Part shown: piece by piece, positions 44,052 to 50,352 of the stretch | How the letters are laid out: the number at the start of each line of letters is the position of its first letter | How positions within the stretch are numbered: the stretch's first letter is position 1 | Source: an uncultured Bacteroidales bacterium | GTDB taxonomy: Bacteria; Bacteroidota; Bacteroidia; Bacteroidales; F082 | Assembly: GCA_900317155.1 (NCBI GenBank) | Contig: ONFO01000029.1 | Location: forward strand, 1-50,352 | Reading direction: 5' to 3' | DNA length: 50,352 bases | The notes under the pieces: generated by a model | What the model saw: only the letters and a program-made list of their open reading frames with translations | Told to the model about the DNA's origin: nothing | Database searches by the model: none | Translations under genes and position numbers: made by a program

Positions 44052-44059
44052 CAAAAGTA
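44052..44059 (-). promoter_or_regulatory. -7 promoter element for the minus-strand riboswitch
   Basis: TACTTTTG on the minus strand, right before the riboswitch 5' end. Confidence 0.6.
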
Positions 44060-44142
44060 CGGAAAAAATCCTATGGGTAACATTTATTATTGGGAAGTAA
44101 GAAAAATCTCTTCGATATGTCTTCTGTTTCCCAAAAAAACCG

Positions 44143-44150
44143 TAATTTTG
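44143..44150 (+). promoter_or_regulatory. -7 promoter element for tryptophanase
   Basis: TAATTTTG; it predicts an unusually long leader of about 280 nt before the ATG at 44437. Confidence 0.55.
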
Positions 44151-44184
44151 AAGCGTTTTTTGAAAGCACCTTATTATTATATTA

Positions 44185-44244
44185 ATGCCTCACATTTTTG
44201 GTAATATGGTTTACTTGAACATCAAGGAACGTGATCGTTTCTGA
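44185..44244 (+). CDS. possible 19-residue leader peptide of tnaA
   Basis: An ATG about 28 nt after the predicted transcription start opens the frame MPHIFGNMVYLNIKERDRF, which stops at TGA inside a hairpin (44241-44255). Unlike E. coli TnaC it has no tryptophan. It may be a regulatory upstream frame or chance. Confidence 0.35.
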   Translation: MPHIFGNMVYLNIKERDRF

Positions 44245-44335
44245 GAGATTCTCAGACGAGGAATATCGGTTTGCCATTGTGTCATAGGCGACGGCCTATG
44301 GCATCTTATAACCTCCTAATTTTTCCTGCCGTCGC
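44241..44335 (+). promoter_or_regulatory. structured leader with competing hairpins
   Basis: Three pairings are visible: CTGAGA/TCTCAG (44241-44255), CATAGGC/GCCTATG (44283-44300) and GCGACGGC (44288-44295) with GCCGTCGC (44328-44335). The last two share bases and cannot form together, as in attenuators. There is no long U-run after either, so translation or processing control is as possible as termination. Confidence 0.45.
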
Positions 44336-44436
44336 TTTCAAACACAACCACTTTATTCATTCTCCACAGGGGAACTTTCAACACAAATCTAATAATTTTA
44401 AATCATTAAATATTAAATCTTTAAATCAATTGAATT

Positions 44437-45813
44437 ATGGAATTACCATTTGCAGAAGCTTGGAAAATCAAGATGGTTGAACCCATTAAGAAATCCACCC
44501 GCGAACAACGCGAAAAATGGCTCAATGAAGCCCACCAAAATGTCTTCATGCTGAAGAGTGACTATGTTTACATCGACCTGCTGACCGACTCGGGTACAGG
44601 TGCCCAAAGTGACCGTCAATGGGCAGCGATGATGATGGGTGACGAGAGCTACGGCGGCGCCCGTTCGTTCTATCACATGAAGGACACCATCACTGAACTC
44701 ACTGGCTTTGAGTACGTCATCCCTACCCACCAAGGCCGTGCAGCTGAGAACGTGCTGTTCTCTTACCTCGTAAAACCTGGTATGGTCGTTCCTGGCAACG
44801 CCCACTTCGACACTACCAAGGGCCACATCGAGAGCCGTAAGGCCTTTGCCATTGACGTTACCGTACCTGAGGCTTACGACACCCAGCTTGAAGTTCCCTT
44901 CAAGGGCAACGTCAGCCTCGAAAAGCTTGAAAAGGTGCTGAAAGAGAACAAAGGTAATGTGCCTTTCATGGTCCTTACCGTGACGAACAACACCGTTGGT
45001 GGTCAGCCTGTCAGCATGCAGAACATCCGCGAGACTTGCGAGCTCTGCCACAAATACGGCGTGCCGGTCAACATCGACAGCGCTCGTTTCATTGAGAATG
45101 CTTATTTCATCAAAACGCGCGAAAAGGGTTATGAGAACAAGACCCTCCGCGAGATCGCCCTTGAGATGTTCAGCTATGCTGACTCAATGACAATGTCTGC
45201 CAAGAAGGACGGCCTTGTCAACATGGGTGGCTTTATTGCTACTAACAAGAAGGATTGGTACGAAGGTGCCAAGTTGTTCTGCATTCCCTTCGAGGGCTTC
45301 TTGACCTATGGCGGTATGAACGGCCGCGACATGGACGCTCTGGCTGTTGGTTTGAAAGAAAACATCGAATTCGACATGGTTGAGACCCGCATCAAGCAAG
45401 TGCACTACCTTGCTGCTAAACTTGATGAGTACGGCATTCCTTACCAGCGTCCTGCTGGTGGTCACGCCATCTTCGTTGATGCCGACAAGGTGTTGACTCA
45501 AATTCCAAAGGAAGAGTTCCCGGCTCAAACGTTGACCTGCGAGCTTTACCTTGAAGCTGGCATCCGTGCTTGCGAAATTGGTTATGTTTTGGCCGACCGT
45601 GACCCTGTCACACGCCAGAACCGCTTCGGTGGCAACGACTTCGTGCGTCTCTGCATCCCGCGCCGTGTTTACACCAACAACCACATGGACGTGATTGCTG
45701 CAGCCTTGAAGAATGTGTACGACCGTCGCGACAGCATCAAGCGCGGTCTCGAAATCACTTGGGAAGCCGAGCTGATGCGCCACTTTACCTGCCAGTTCAA
45801 GAGATTGGGTTGA
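44437..45813 (+). CDS. tnaA: tryptophanase
   Basis: The 458-residue beta-eliminating lyase has 'YIDLLTDSGTGAQSDRQWA', PTHQGRAAENVLFS, MDSARF-like 'NIDSARFIENAYFIK' and the PLP lysine in MSAKKDGL (K256/K257). It is close to both tryptophanase and tyrosine phenol-lyase. The segments 'CELYLEAGIRACEIG' and 'GGHAIFVDAD' follow tryptophanase; an isoleucine stands where the tyrosine-lyase group has its tyrosine-binding arginine. It would convert tryptophan to indole, pyruvate and ammonia. Monocistronic with a long leader and strong terminator. Tyrosine phenol-lyase is the main alternative. Confidence 0.85.
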   Translation: MELPFAEAWKIKMVEPIKKSTREQREKWLNEAHQNVFMLKSDYVYIDLLTDSGTGAQSDRQWAAMMMGDESYGGARSFYHMKDTITELTGFEYVIPTHQGRAAENVLFSYLVKPGMVVPGNAHFDTTKGHIESRKAFAIDVTVPEAYDTQLEVPFKGNVSLEKLEKVLKENKGNVPFMVLTVTNNTVGGQPVSMQNIRETCELCHKYGVPVNIDSARFIENAYFIKTREKGYENKTLREIALEMFSYADSMTMSAKKDGLVNMGGFIATNKKDWYEGAKLFCIPFEGFLTYGGMNGRDMDALAVGLKENIEFDMVETRIKQVHYLAAKLDEYGIPYQRPAGGHAIFVDADKVLTQIPKEEFPAQTLTCELYLEAGIRACEIGYVLADRDPVTRQNRFGGNDFVRLCIPRRVYTNNHMDVIAAALKNVYDRRDSIKRGLEITWEAELMRHFTCQFKRLG

Positions 45814-45834
45814 TTGCTGATTCAATACACTTTC

Positions 45835-45869
45835 GGGAAAGCCTGATCAATCAGGCTTTTCCGTTTTTT
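45835..45869 (+). terminator. intrinsic terminator of tnaA
   Basis: GGAAAGCCTGA and TCAGGCTTTTCC pair around TCAA (45836-45862), followed by six T. Confidence 0.85.
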
Positions 45870-45920
45870 GTACTGCTGCTTCGCTTCTTAGCTTTATTGC
45901 TTTTGCCTTGATTGTTTTTC

Positions 45921-45928
45921 TACCTTTG
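45921..45928 (+). promoter_or_regulatory. -7 promoter element for the O-acetylation pair
   Basis: TACCTTTG, 20 nt before the ATG at 45949. It overlaps the GTG (45928) that a longer frame would need. Confidence 0.6.
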
Positions 45929-45948
45929 TGTCTATAAAACATGAAGTT

Positions 45949-47397
45949 ATGTTATTCAATTCCATCCAATTCGCGATATTCCTTCCGATAGTATTTCTTC
46001 TCTATTGGTTTGTTTTCGATCGCTTCATCAGCAAGTCGGAGCACCAGTTGAGGTTGCAGAATGCTTTCGTGGTGGTGGCGAGTTATGTGTTCTACGGTTG
46101 GTGGGACTGGCGTTTTTTGTTGCTCATAGCCTTTACTTCGTTCTGCTCATGGGGTAGCGGATTGCTTATTGGGAAAGCTGAATCGAATAAAAAAGCCAAG
46201 ACTTGGATGTGGCTCAACATCATCCTAAATTTGGGCATTTTGGCTACATTCAAGTATTACGACTTTTTCGTCACCGAGTTTGGGCAATTATTCCATATTT
46301 CCACTGATGGTTTGTTGTTGAAGGTGATACTTCCCGTAGGCATCTCGTTCTACACCTTCCAAGCCCTAAGTTATTCCATCGATGTCTATCGTGGCAAGAT
46401 AGAGCCTACGACTGACATTATTGCTTTTTTTGCTTTTATTTCGTTCTTCCCGCAACTGGTGGCAGGCCCTATCGAGCGGGCAACCAACCTCTTGCCTCAG
46501 TTCCTAAAGAAAAGGGAGTTCGATTACGACACCGCCGTTGACGGAATGCGTCAAATCCTATGGGGCTTATTTAAAAAGATAGTGGTGGCGGACAATTGTG
46601 CCGTGTATGTGGATCAAGTTTTCTCGAATTACACGAACGAAAGCGGAAGCACCTTGCTTCTTGCTGCCATCTTCTTCACCTTCCAGATATATGGCGATTT
46701 TTCTGGCTATTCCGACATTGCCATTGGCACGGCCAAGTTGTTCGGTATAAAACTGATGCGAAACTTCAATGTGCCGTATTTCAGCCGCGATATTGCGGAG
46801 TTCTGGCGCAGGTGGCACATCAGTCTGACGACATGGTTTAGGGATTACGTCTATATTCCGTTGGGTGGTAGCCGAGTAAGTAAAGCAAAGGTAATTAGGA
46901 ATACTTTCATCATTTTTCTCGTTAGTGGTTTATGGCATGGTGCCAATTGGACCTTCATCGTTTGGGGGGCATATCATGCTTTGCTTTTTCTACCTTTGAT
47001 CCTTACGGGCAAGAATAGGAAATACACGAACCAGGTAGCTGAAGGTCGCATCTTGCCGACTTTAAAGGAATTAGGCCAGATGCTTTTGACTTTCTTTTTG
47101 TCGGTATTTGGATGGGTTATTTTTAGGTCGGAGAACATTGAACAGGCTTGGGAGTATGTTTGCAGAGTGTGCAATGAAAGTGTATTTACAATTCCTGAAG
47201 CAAAAGAGAATTCTGCACTTTTTATGAATATAATTGTTTTAATGGTTGTGGAGTGGTTACAAAGAGGGAAACCTCATGTATTGGATATTAGTTCTATAAA
47301 GAAAGGATATTTAAGATGGATGGTCTATTTTGGATTATTGTTTTTCCTTTTTGCCTTTGGTGGCAATGCAACTAATTTTATCTATTTTCAATTCTAA
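45949..47397 (+). CDS. MBOAT-family O-acyltransferase (AlgI/DltB-like)
   Basis: The 482-residue protein has about eleven membrane helices. It contains the MBOAT signatures VGISFYTFQALSYSIDVY, 'FPQLVAGPIERA', 'GDFSGYSDIAIGTAKLFG', RRWHISLTTWFRDYVY (H290) and the active-site histidine H330 in LWHGANWTF. Such proteins move acyl groups across the membrane to acetylate polysaccharides, usually with an SGNH partner, encoded here 4 nt downstream. The last ~80 codons are AT-rich compared with the first part. The acetylated polymer is unknown. Confidence 0.92.
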   Translation: MLFNSIQFAIFLPIVFLLYWFVFDRFISKSEHQLRLQNAFVVVASYVFYGWWDWRFLLLIAFTSFCSWGSGLLIGKAESNKKAKTWMWLNIILNLGILATFKYYDFFVTEFGQLFHISTDGLLLKVILPVGISFYTFQALSYSIDVYRGKIEPTTDIIAFFAFISFFPQLVAGPIERATNLLPQFLKKREFDYDTAVDGMRQILWGLFKKIVVADNCAVYVDQVFSNYTNESGSTLLLAAIFFTFQIYGDFSGYSDIAIGTAKLFGIKLMRNFNVPYFSRDIAEFWRRWHISLTTWFRDYVYIPLGGSRVSKAKVIRNTFIIFLVSGLWHGANWTFIVWGAYHALLFLPLILTGKNRKYTNQVAEGRILPTLKELGQMLLTFFLSVFGWVIFRSENIEQAWEYVCRVCNESVFTIPEAKENSALFMNIIVLMVVEWLQRGKPHVLDISSIKKGYLRWMVYFGLLFFLFAFGGNATNFIYFQF

Positions 47398-47400
47398 GTC

Positions 47401-48351
47401 ATGCAAAGGTTTATCAGAAAAGGTTTGGTGTTTGCACTATTGGTATTACTATTAGCAATTGCTTTGGACGCAATGCTTAGTTTTGGACTGTTAAAGACGG
47501 ATTGCTATAGATATCAGACATTTAGAGATATCCTCAAAGGCAACATGAAATATGATGTGCTGTTTATGGGTAATTCAAGAGGCTTTTCGCATTTCAACCC
47601 GAGAATCATTGATTCGATTTGTCATGTAAATTCTTACGGTCTGGGTTTGGGTGGCTATCCAATCAATGCACAAATTGCGGAATATCATTGTTACAAAAAG
47701 CATAATGCCACGCCAAAGTTAATCGTACAGCAAGTGGATTTTATAACAGTCAAAATTATGCAAGATATTAGGCATCAACATGATTCTGATCGTTTTTTCC
47801 CGATGGTTTATGATAGGACTATGCGTAAGGAATTAAGAGATTTGGGGTATGGTTTCATGGAATTGTTTTGCCCTTTGTATAGATACAATGGCTATCAAAG
47901 TGTTATCAAGGATGGCTTACTTGAATTTATTGGAGTTAGACATAATGTGGAGAGGCCTGCATACAAAGGTTTCAGTCCTGAGAAAGGCACATGGGATGGA
48001 AAATATGCAGCCGCAATGGACTCAATTACAGTTGTTTTCGATAAAGGTGCAGTTATGTTGTTTGAGAATTATCTCGCTGAATGCAAAAAAGATGGAGTAT
48101 ATGTTTTATTGGTCAATTCGCCTGTTTATGCACCGACTACGAAAAAAGTGAAGAATATGGACGAAGTAAATCACTATTTTGAAAATGTTGCACAACGATT
48201 TGGGTTCAAATACTTGAATTACACAGAGAACTATGATCTGTGTAACAGCACGGCAAATTTCTGCGTGTCAGTCCATCTCAATCCCAAAGCAACGGATAGG
48301 TTTACAACGGATTTTGCACATGACCTTGATTCGATAGGTGTATTATTCTAG
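47401..48351 (+). CDS. SGNH/DltD-like partner of the MBOAT protein
   Basis: The 316-residue protein has an N-terminal membrane anchor (about 8-30) and an extracytoplasmic domain. The motif VLFMGNSRGFSHF places a serine in the SGNH/GDSL block I position (S59), and 'CVSVHLNPKATDRF' near the end fits the block V histidine. Such proteins complete acetyl transfer in the periplasm. Similarity is weak apart from these motifs. The gene is clearly more AT-rich than its neighbours, which suggests recent transfer or surface-gene variation. Confidence 0.75.
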   Translation: MQRFIRKGLVFALLVLLLAIALDAMLSFGLLKTDCYRYQTFRDILKGNMKYDVLFMGNSRGFSHFNPRIIDSICHVNSYGLGLGGYPINAQIAEYHCYKKHNATPKLIVQQVDFITVKIMQDIRHQHDSDRFFPMVYDRTMRKELRDLGYGFMELFCPLYRYNGYQSVIKDGLLEFIGVRHNVERPAYKGFSPEKGTWDGKYAAAMDSITVVFDKGAVMLFENYLAECKKDGVYVLLVNSPVYAPTTKKVKNMDEVNHYFENVAQRFGFKYLNYTENYDLCNSTANFCVSVHLNPKATDRFTTDFAHDLDSIGVLF

Positions 48352-48423
48352 GTGAGTTTTCTTTGTTGATATTCTTGTTTAAAAAAGCGCAACATTTCCG
48401 TTTGAAAACAAAGGATTTTATTA

Positions 48424-48431
48424 TACCTTTG
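48424..48431 (+). promoter_or_regulatory. -7 promoter element for the methylmalonyl-CoA genes
   Basis: TACCTTTG with TTTG at 48401-48404 (19 nt spacing), about 40 nt upstream of the epimerase ATG. Confidence 0.65.
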
Positions 48432-48472
48432 CACCGTGAATTCACCAAATATTAATTTATTCGAATTAAGAT

Positions 48473-48889
48473 ATGCAACCATCTCACATTGAACACATTG
48501 GAATCGCCGTCACAAGCTTGGACGAGTCCATTCCTTTCTTTGAAAAATTGCTTGGCACCAAGTGCTATGCCATCGAAGAAGTCGCCGACCAGAAAGTGAA
48601 AACCGCTTTCTTGCGCTGCGGACAGACCAAAATTGAGCTTTTGGAGCCCACCAGCCCCGAAAGCACCATCGCCAAGTTCATCGAGAACAACAACGGTCGC
48701 GGTGGTATGCACCACATCGCTTTTGCCGTGGAGAACATCGAAGGCCACCTCGAAGAGGCCAAGGAACTGGGCATCCGCCTCATCGATCAGACCCCGCGTG
48801 GCGGTGCCGAAGGCCTGAGCATCGCTTTCCTGCATCCGAAATCAACCTTCGGCGTGTTGACCGAACTGTGTGAAAACAAGAACAAATAA
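48473..48889 (+). CDS. mce: methylmalonyl-CoA epimerase
   Basis: The 138-residue vicinal-oxygen-chelate protein starts [13 protein letters not shown], with metal-binding H8, '[14 protein letters not shown]' (second histidine) and a C-terminal glutamate in GVLTELCE. It interconverts the S and R forms of methylmalonyl-CoA between the carboxyltransferase and the B12-dependent mutase. It is 14 nt before the carboxyltransferase gene, so the two form an operon. Confidence 0.95.
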   Translation: MQPSHIEHIGIAVTSLDESIPFFEKLLGTKCYAIEEVADQKVKTAFLRCGQTKIELLEPTSPESTIAKFIENNNGRGGMHHIAFAVENIEGHLEEAKELGIRLIDQTPRGGAEGLSIAFLHPKSTFGVLTELCENKNK

Positions 48890-48903
48890 AAACACATATA
48901 ACC

Positions 48904-50352
48904 ATGTTAATTGAACAGAAAATCCAGGAATTGCTGGAGAAGCGTGGTGAGGCACGTCTTGGTGGCGGCCAAAAGCGCATCGATTCCCAGCATGCCAAAG
49001 GCAAGATGACGGCTCGCGAACGCATTGCTCTCCTCTTGGACGAAGGCAGCTTCGAAGAGACTGACATGTTTGTGACCCATCGCACCGTCGATTTCGGTCT
49101 CGACAAGCAACAGTACCTCGGCGACGGCGTTGTTACTGGTCACGGCACCATCGACGGTCGCGTCGTCTATGTCTATGCTCAAGATTTCACCGTGTTTGGC
49201 GGTGCCTTGAGTGAGACCATGTCCCTCAAGATTTGCAAGGTGATGGACCAAGCCATGAAGGTTGGCGCTCCCGTCATCGGCATCTGCGACTCGGGCGGTG
49301 CCCGTATCCAGGAAGGCTCACGTTCCCTCGCTGGCTACGCTGAGATCTTCCAACGCAACATCAACGCTTCGGGTGTCATCCCGCAGATTTCAGCCATCTT
49401 CGGTCCCTGCGCCGGCGGCGCCGTGTATTCTCCAGCCCTTACCGACTTCATCATTATGACCAATGCGGGTAGCTACATGTTCCTCACTGGCCCGAAAGTC
49501 GTGAAGACCGTTATTGGTGAAGACGTCAGCACCGACGACCTCGGTGGCGCTCGCATCCACAGCCAGAAGTCGGGCGTGGCCCACTTCGCTGTCGAGAACG
49601 AAGAGGAGGGCCTCAGCCTCATTCGTCGCTTGATGTCGTTCATCCCGCAGAACAACATGGAGAACGCTCCGCTCGTGGAATGCAACGACCCCATCGACCG
49701 TATGGAGGATGCCCTGAACCAGATTATTCCTGACAACCCGAACAAGCCTTACAACGTTGGCGACATCATCACTGCTATCGTTGACAACGGCGACTTCCTC
49801 GAAATCCATAAGAACTACGCCAAGAACATCATCGTCGGCTTCGCCCGCTTCGATGGCATGTCGGTCGGTATCGTGGCTAACAATCCGGCCTTCTTCGCTG
49901 GTGTGTTGGACTGCGACGCTTCCCGTAAGGGCGCTCGTTTCGTCCGTTTCTGCGACGCCTTCAACATTCCGATCGTGACCTTGGTCGACGTCCCTGGCTT
50001 CTTGCCTGGTACAGGTCAAGAGTACAACGGTATCATCGTCCACGGTGCTAAATTGCTCTATGCTTACGGCGAATCCACCGTGCCGAAGGTGACTGTCACC
50101 TTGCGTAAGTCCTACGGTGGTTCCCACCTCGTGATGGGCTGCAAGCAGCTCCGCAACGATGTCAACTACGCTTGGCCATCGGCTGAAATCGCCGTCATGG
50201 GTGCCAGCGGTGCTGTTGAAGTGCTTGATGGCAAGAAGATTGCCGAAATCACCAACCCCGAAGAGCGCGCCGAGTTCGTTGCCAAGAAGGTGGATGAATA
50301 CACCAAGAAGTTCGCCAACCCGTACGAGGCTGCCAAGTTCGGTTACATCGAC
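48904..50352 (+). CDS. acyl-CoA carboxylase carboxyltransferase subunit (3' end outside window)
   Basis: 483 codons are open to the window edge, starting at ATG 48904. The protein shows the two crotonase-type halves of propionyl-CoA carboxylase beta/methylmalonyl-CoA decarboxylase alpha: '[17 protein letters not shown]', '[19 protein letters not shown]', '[13 protein letters not shown]', '[20 protein letters not shown]' and [13 protein letters not shown]. In Bacteroidales it usually works with biotin carrier and decarboxylase subunits, pumping sodium while releasing propionyl-CoA. The direction of the reaction cannot be told from this gene alone. Usual length is about 510-520 residues, so roughly 30 are missing. 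Confidence 0.93.
   Translation, partial: MLIEQKIQELLEKRGEARLGGGQKRIDSQHAKGKMTARERIALLLDEGSFEETDMFVTHRTVDFGLDKQQYLGDGVVTGHGTIDGRVVYVYAQDFTVFGGALSETMSLKICKVMDQAMKVGAPVIGICDSGGARIQEGSRSLAGYAEIFQRNINASGVIPQISAIFGPCAGGAVYSPALTDFIIMTNAGSYMFLTGPKVVKTVIGEDVSTDDLGGARIHSQKSGVAHFAVENEEEGLSLIRRLMSFIPQNNMENAPLVECNDPIDRMEDALNQIIPDNPNKPYNVGDIITAIVDNGDFLEIHKNYAKNIIVGFARFDGMSVGIVANNPAFFAGVLDCDASRKGARFVRFCDAFNIPIVTLVDVPGFLPGTGQEYNGIIVHGAKLLYAYGESTVPKVTVTLRKSYGGSHLVMGCKQLRNDVNYAWPSAEIAVMGASGAVEVLDGKKIAEITNPEERAEFVAKKVDEYTKKFANPYEAAKFGYID

Noticed and set aside
44437-45813. Tyrosine phenol-lyase
   Set aside because: Segments around the substrate-binding arginine and SARF follow tryptophanase; kept only as the alternative.

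Overview
The window is chromosomal DNA from an anaerobic member of Bacteroidales (Bacteroidota). This rests on five things seen in the sequence. Promoters repeatedly carry the Bacteroidetes -7 element TAnnTTTG and lack clear Shine-Dalgarno sites. Several secreted proteins end in type IX secretion (T9SS type A) sorting domains. There is a six-BACON-domain lipoprotein. An envelope gene order typical of the phylum is present (outer-membrane protein, TPR protein, LptC, CorC/CNNM protein, SurA/PpiD-like isomerase). The succinate-propionate pathway enzymes methylmalonyl-CoA epimerase and a biotin-dependent carboxyltransferase sit at the right end. The genus cannot be named from the sequence alone.

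Layout. 1-2.4 kb: two secreted surface proteins and a C-terminal gene remnant. 2.5-8 kb: cysteate synthase, then on the minus strand HemW, a secreted FG-GAP/T9SS protein and an aquaporin. 8-14.7 kb: one operon for a TolC/MacA/MacB-type export system ending in a LytS/LytT two-component pair. 14.7-17.5 kb: tRNA-Lys, a Dus enzyme and Lnt. 17.5-21.8 kb: a peptide-modification-like island (HPr-kinase-like protein, S26B peptidase, PqqD-like protein, nucleotidyltransferase), followed by a separately promoted 49-residue peptide gene and a lipoprotein. 21.9-29.2 kb: tRNA-Phe and the envelope locus. 29.2-33.7 kb: BACON lipoprotein, C69 dipeptidase and a T9SS protein. 33.7-39.2 kb: CcsA-type cytochrome c maturation protein and a porin/imelysin/di-haem oxidoreductase operon that looks like an iron system. 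39.3-44.1 kb: two cobalamin riboswitches. One precedes a frameshifted DUF4465-like secreted protein; the other, on the minus strand, precedes about 200 nt with no gene and a strong terminator, then a CoA-transferase. MarC lies between them. 44.1-45.9 kb: tryptophanase with a long structured leader. 45.9-48.4 kb: an MBOAT O-acetyltransferase and an SGNH-like partner in AT-rich DNA. 48.4 kb to the end: methylmalonyl-CoA epimerase and the carboxyltransferase, which is cut by the window edge.

The most interesting region is 17.5-21.8 kb. It resembles bioinformatically described kinase/PqqD/nucleotidyltransferase systems of lasso-peptide and exosortase-associated loci, but has no macrocyclase in the window. 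Its likely substrate is a peptide gene that is easy to miss because of its size. Next are the riboswitch with no gene directly behind it and the tryptophanase leader, in which two hairpins compete for the same bases.
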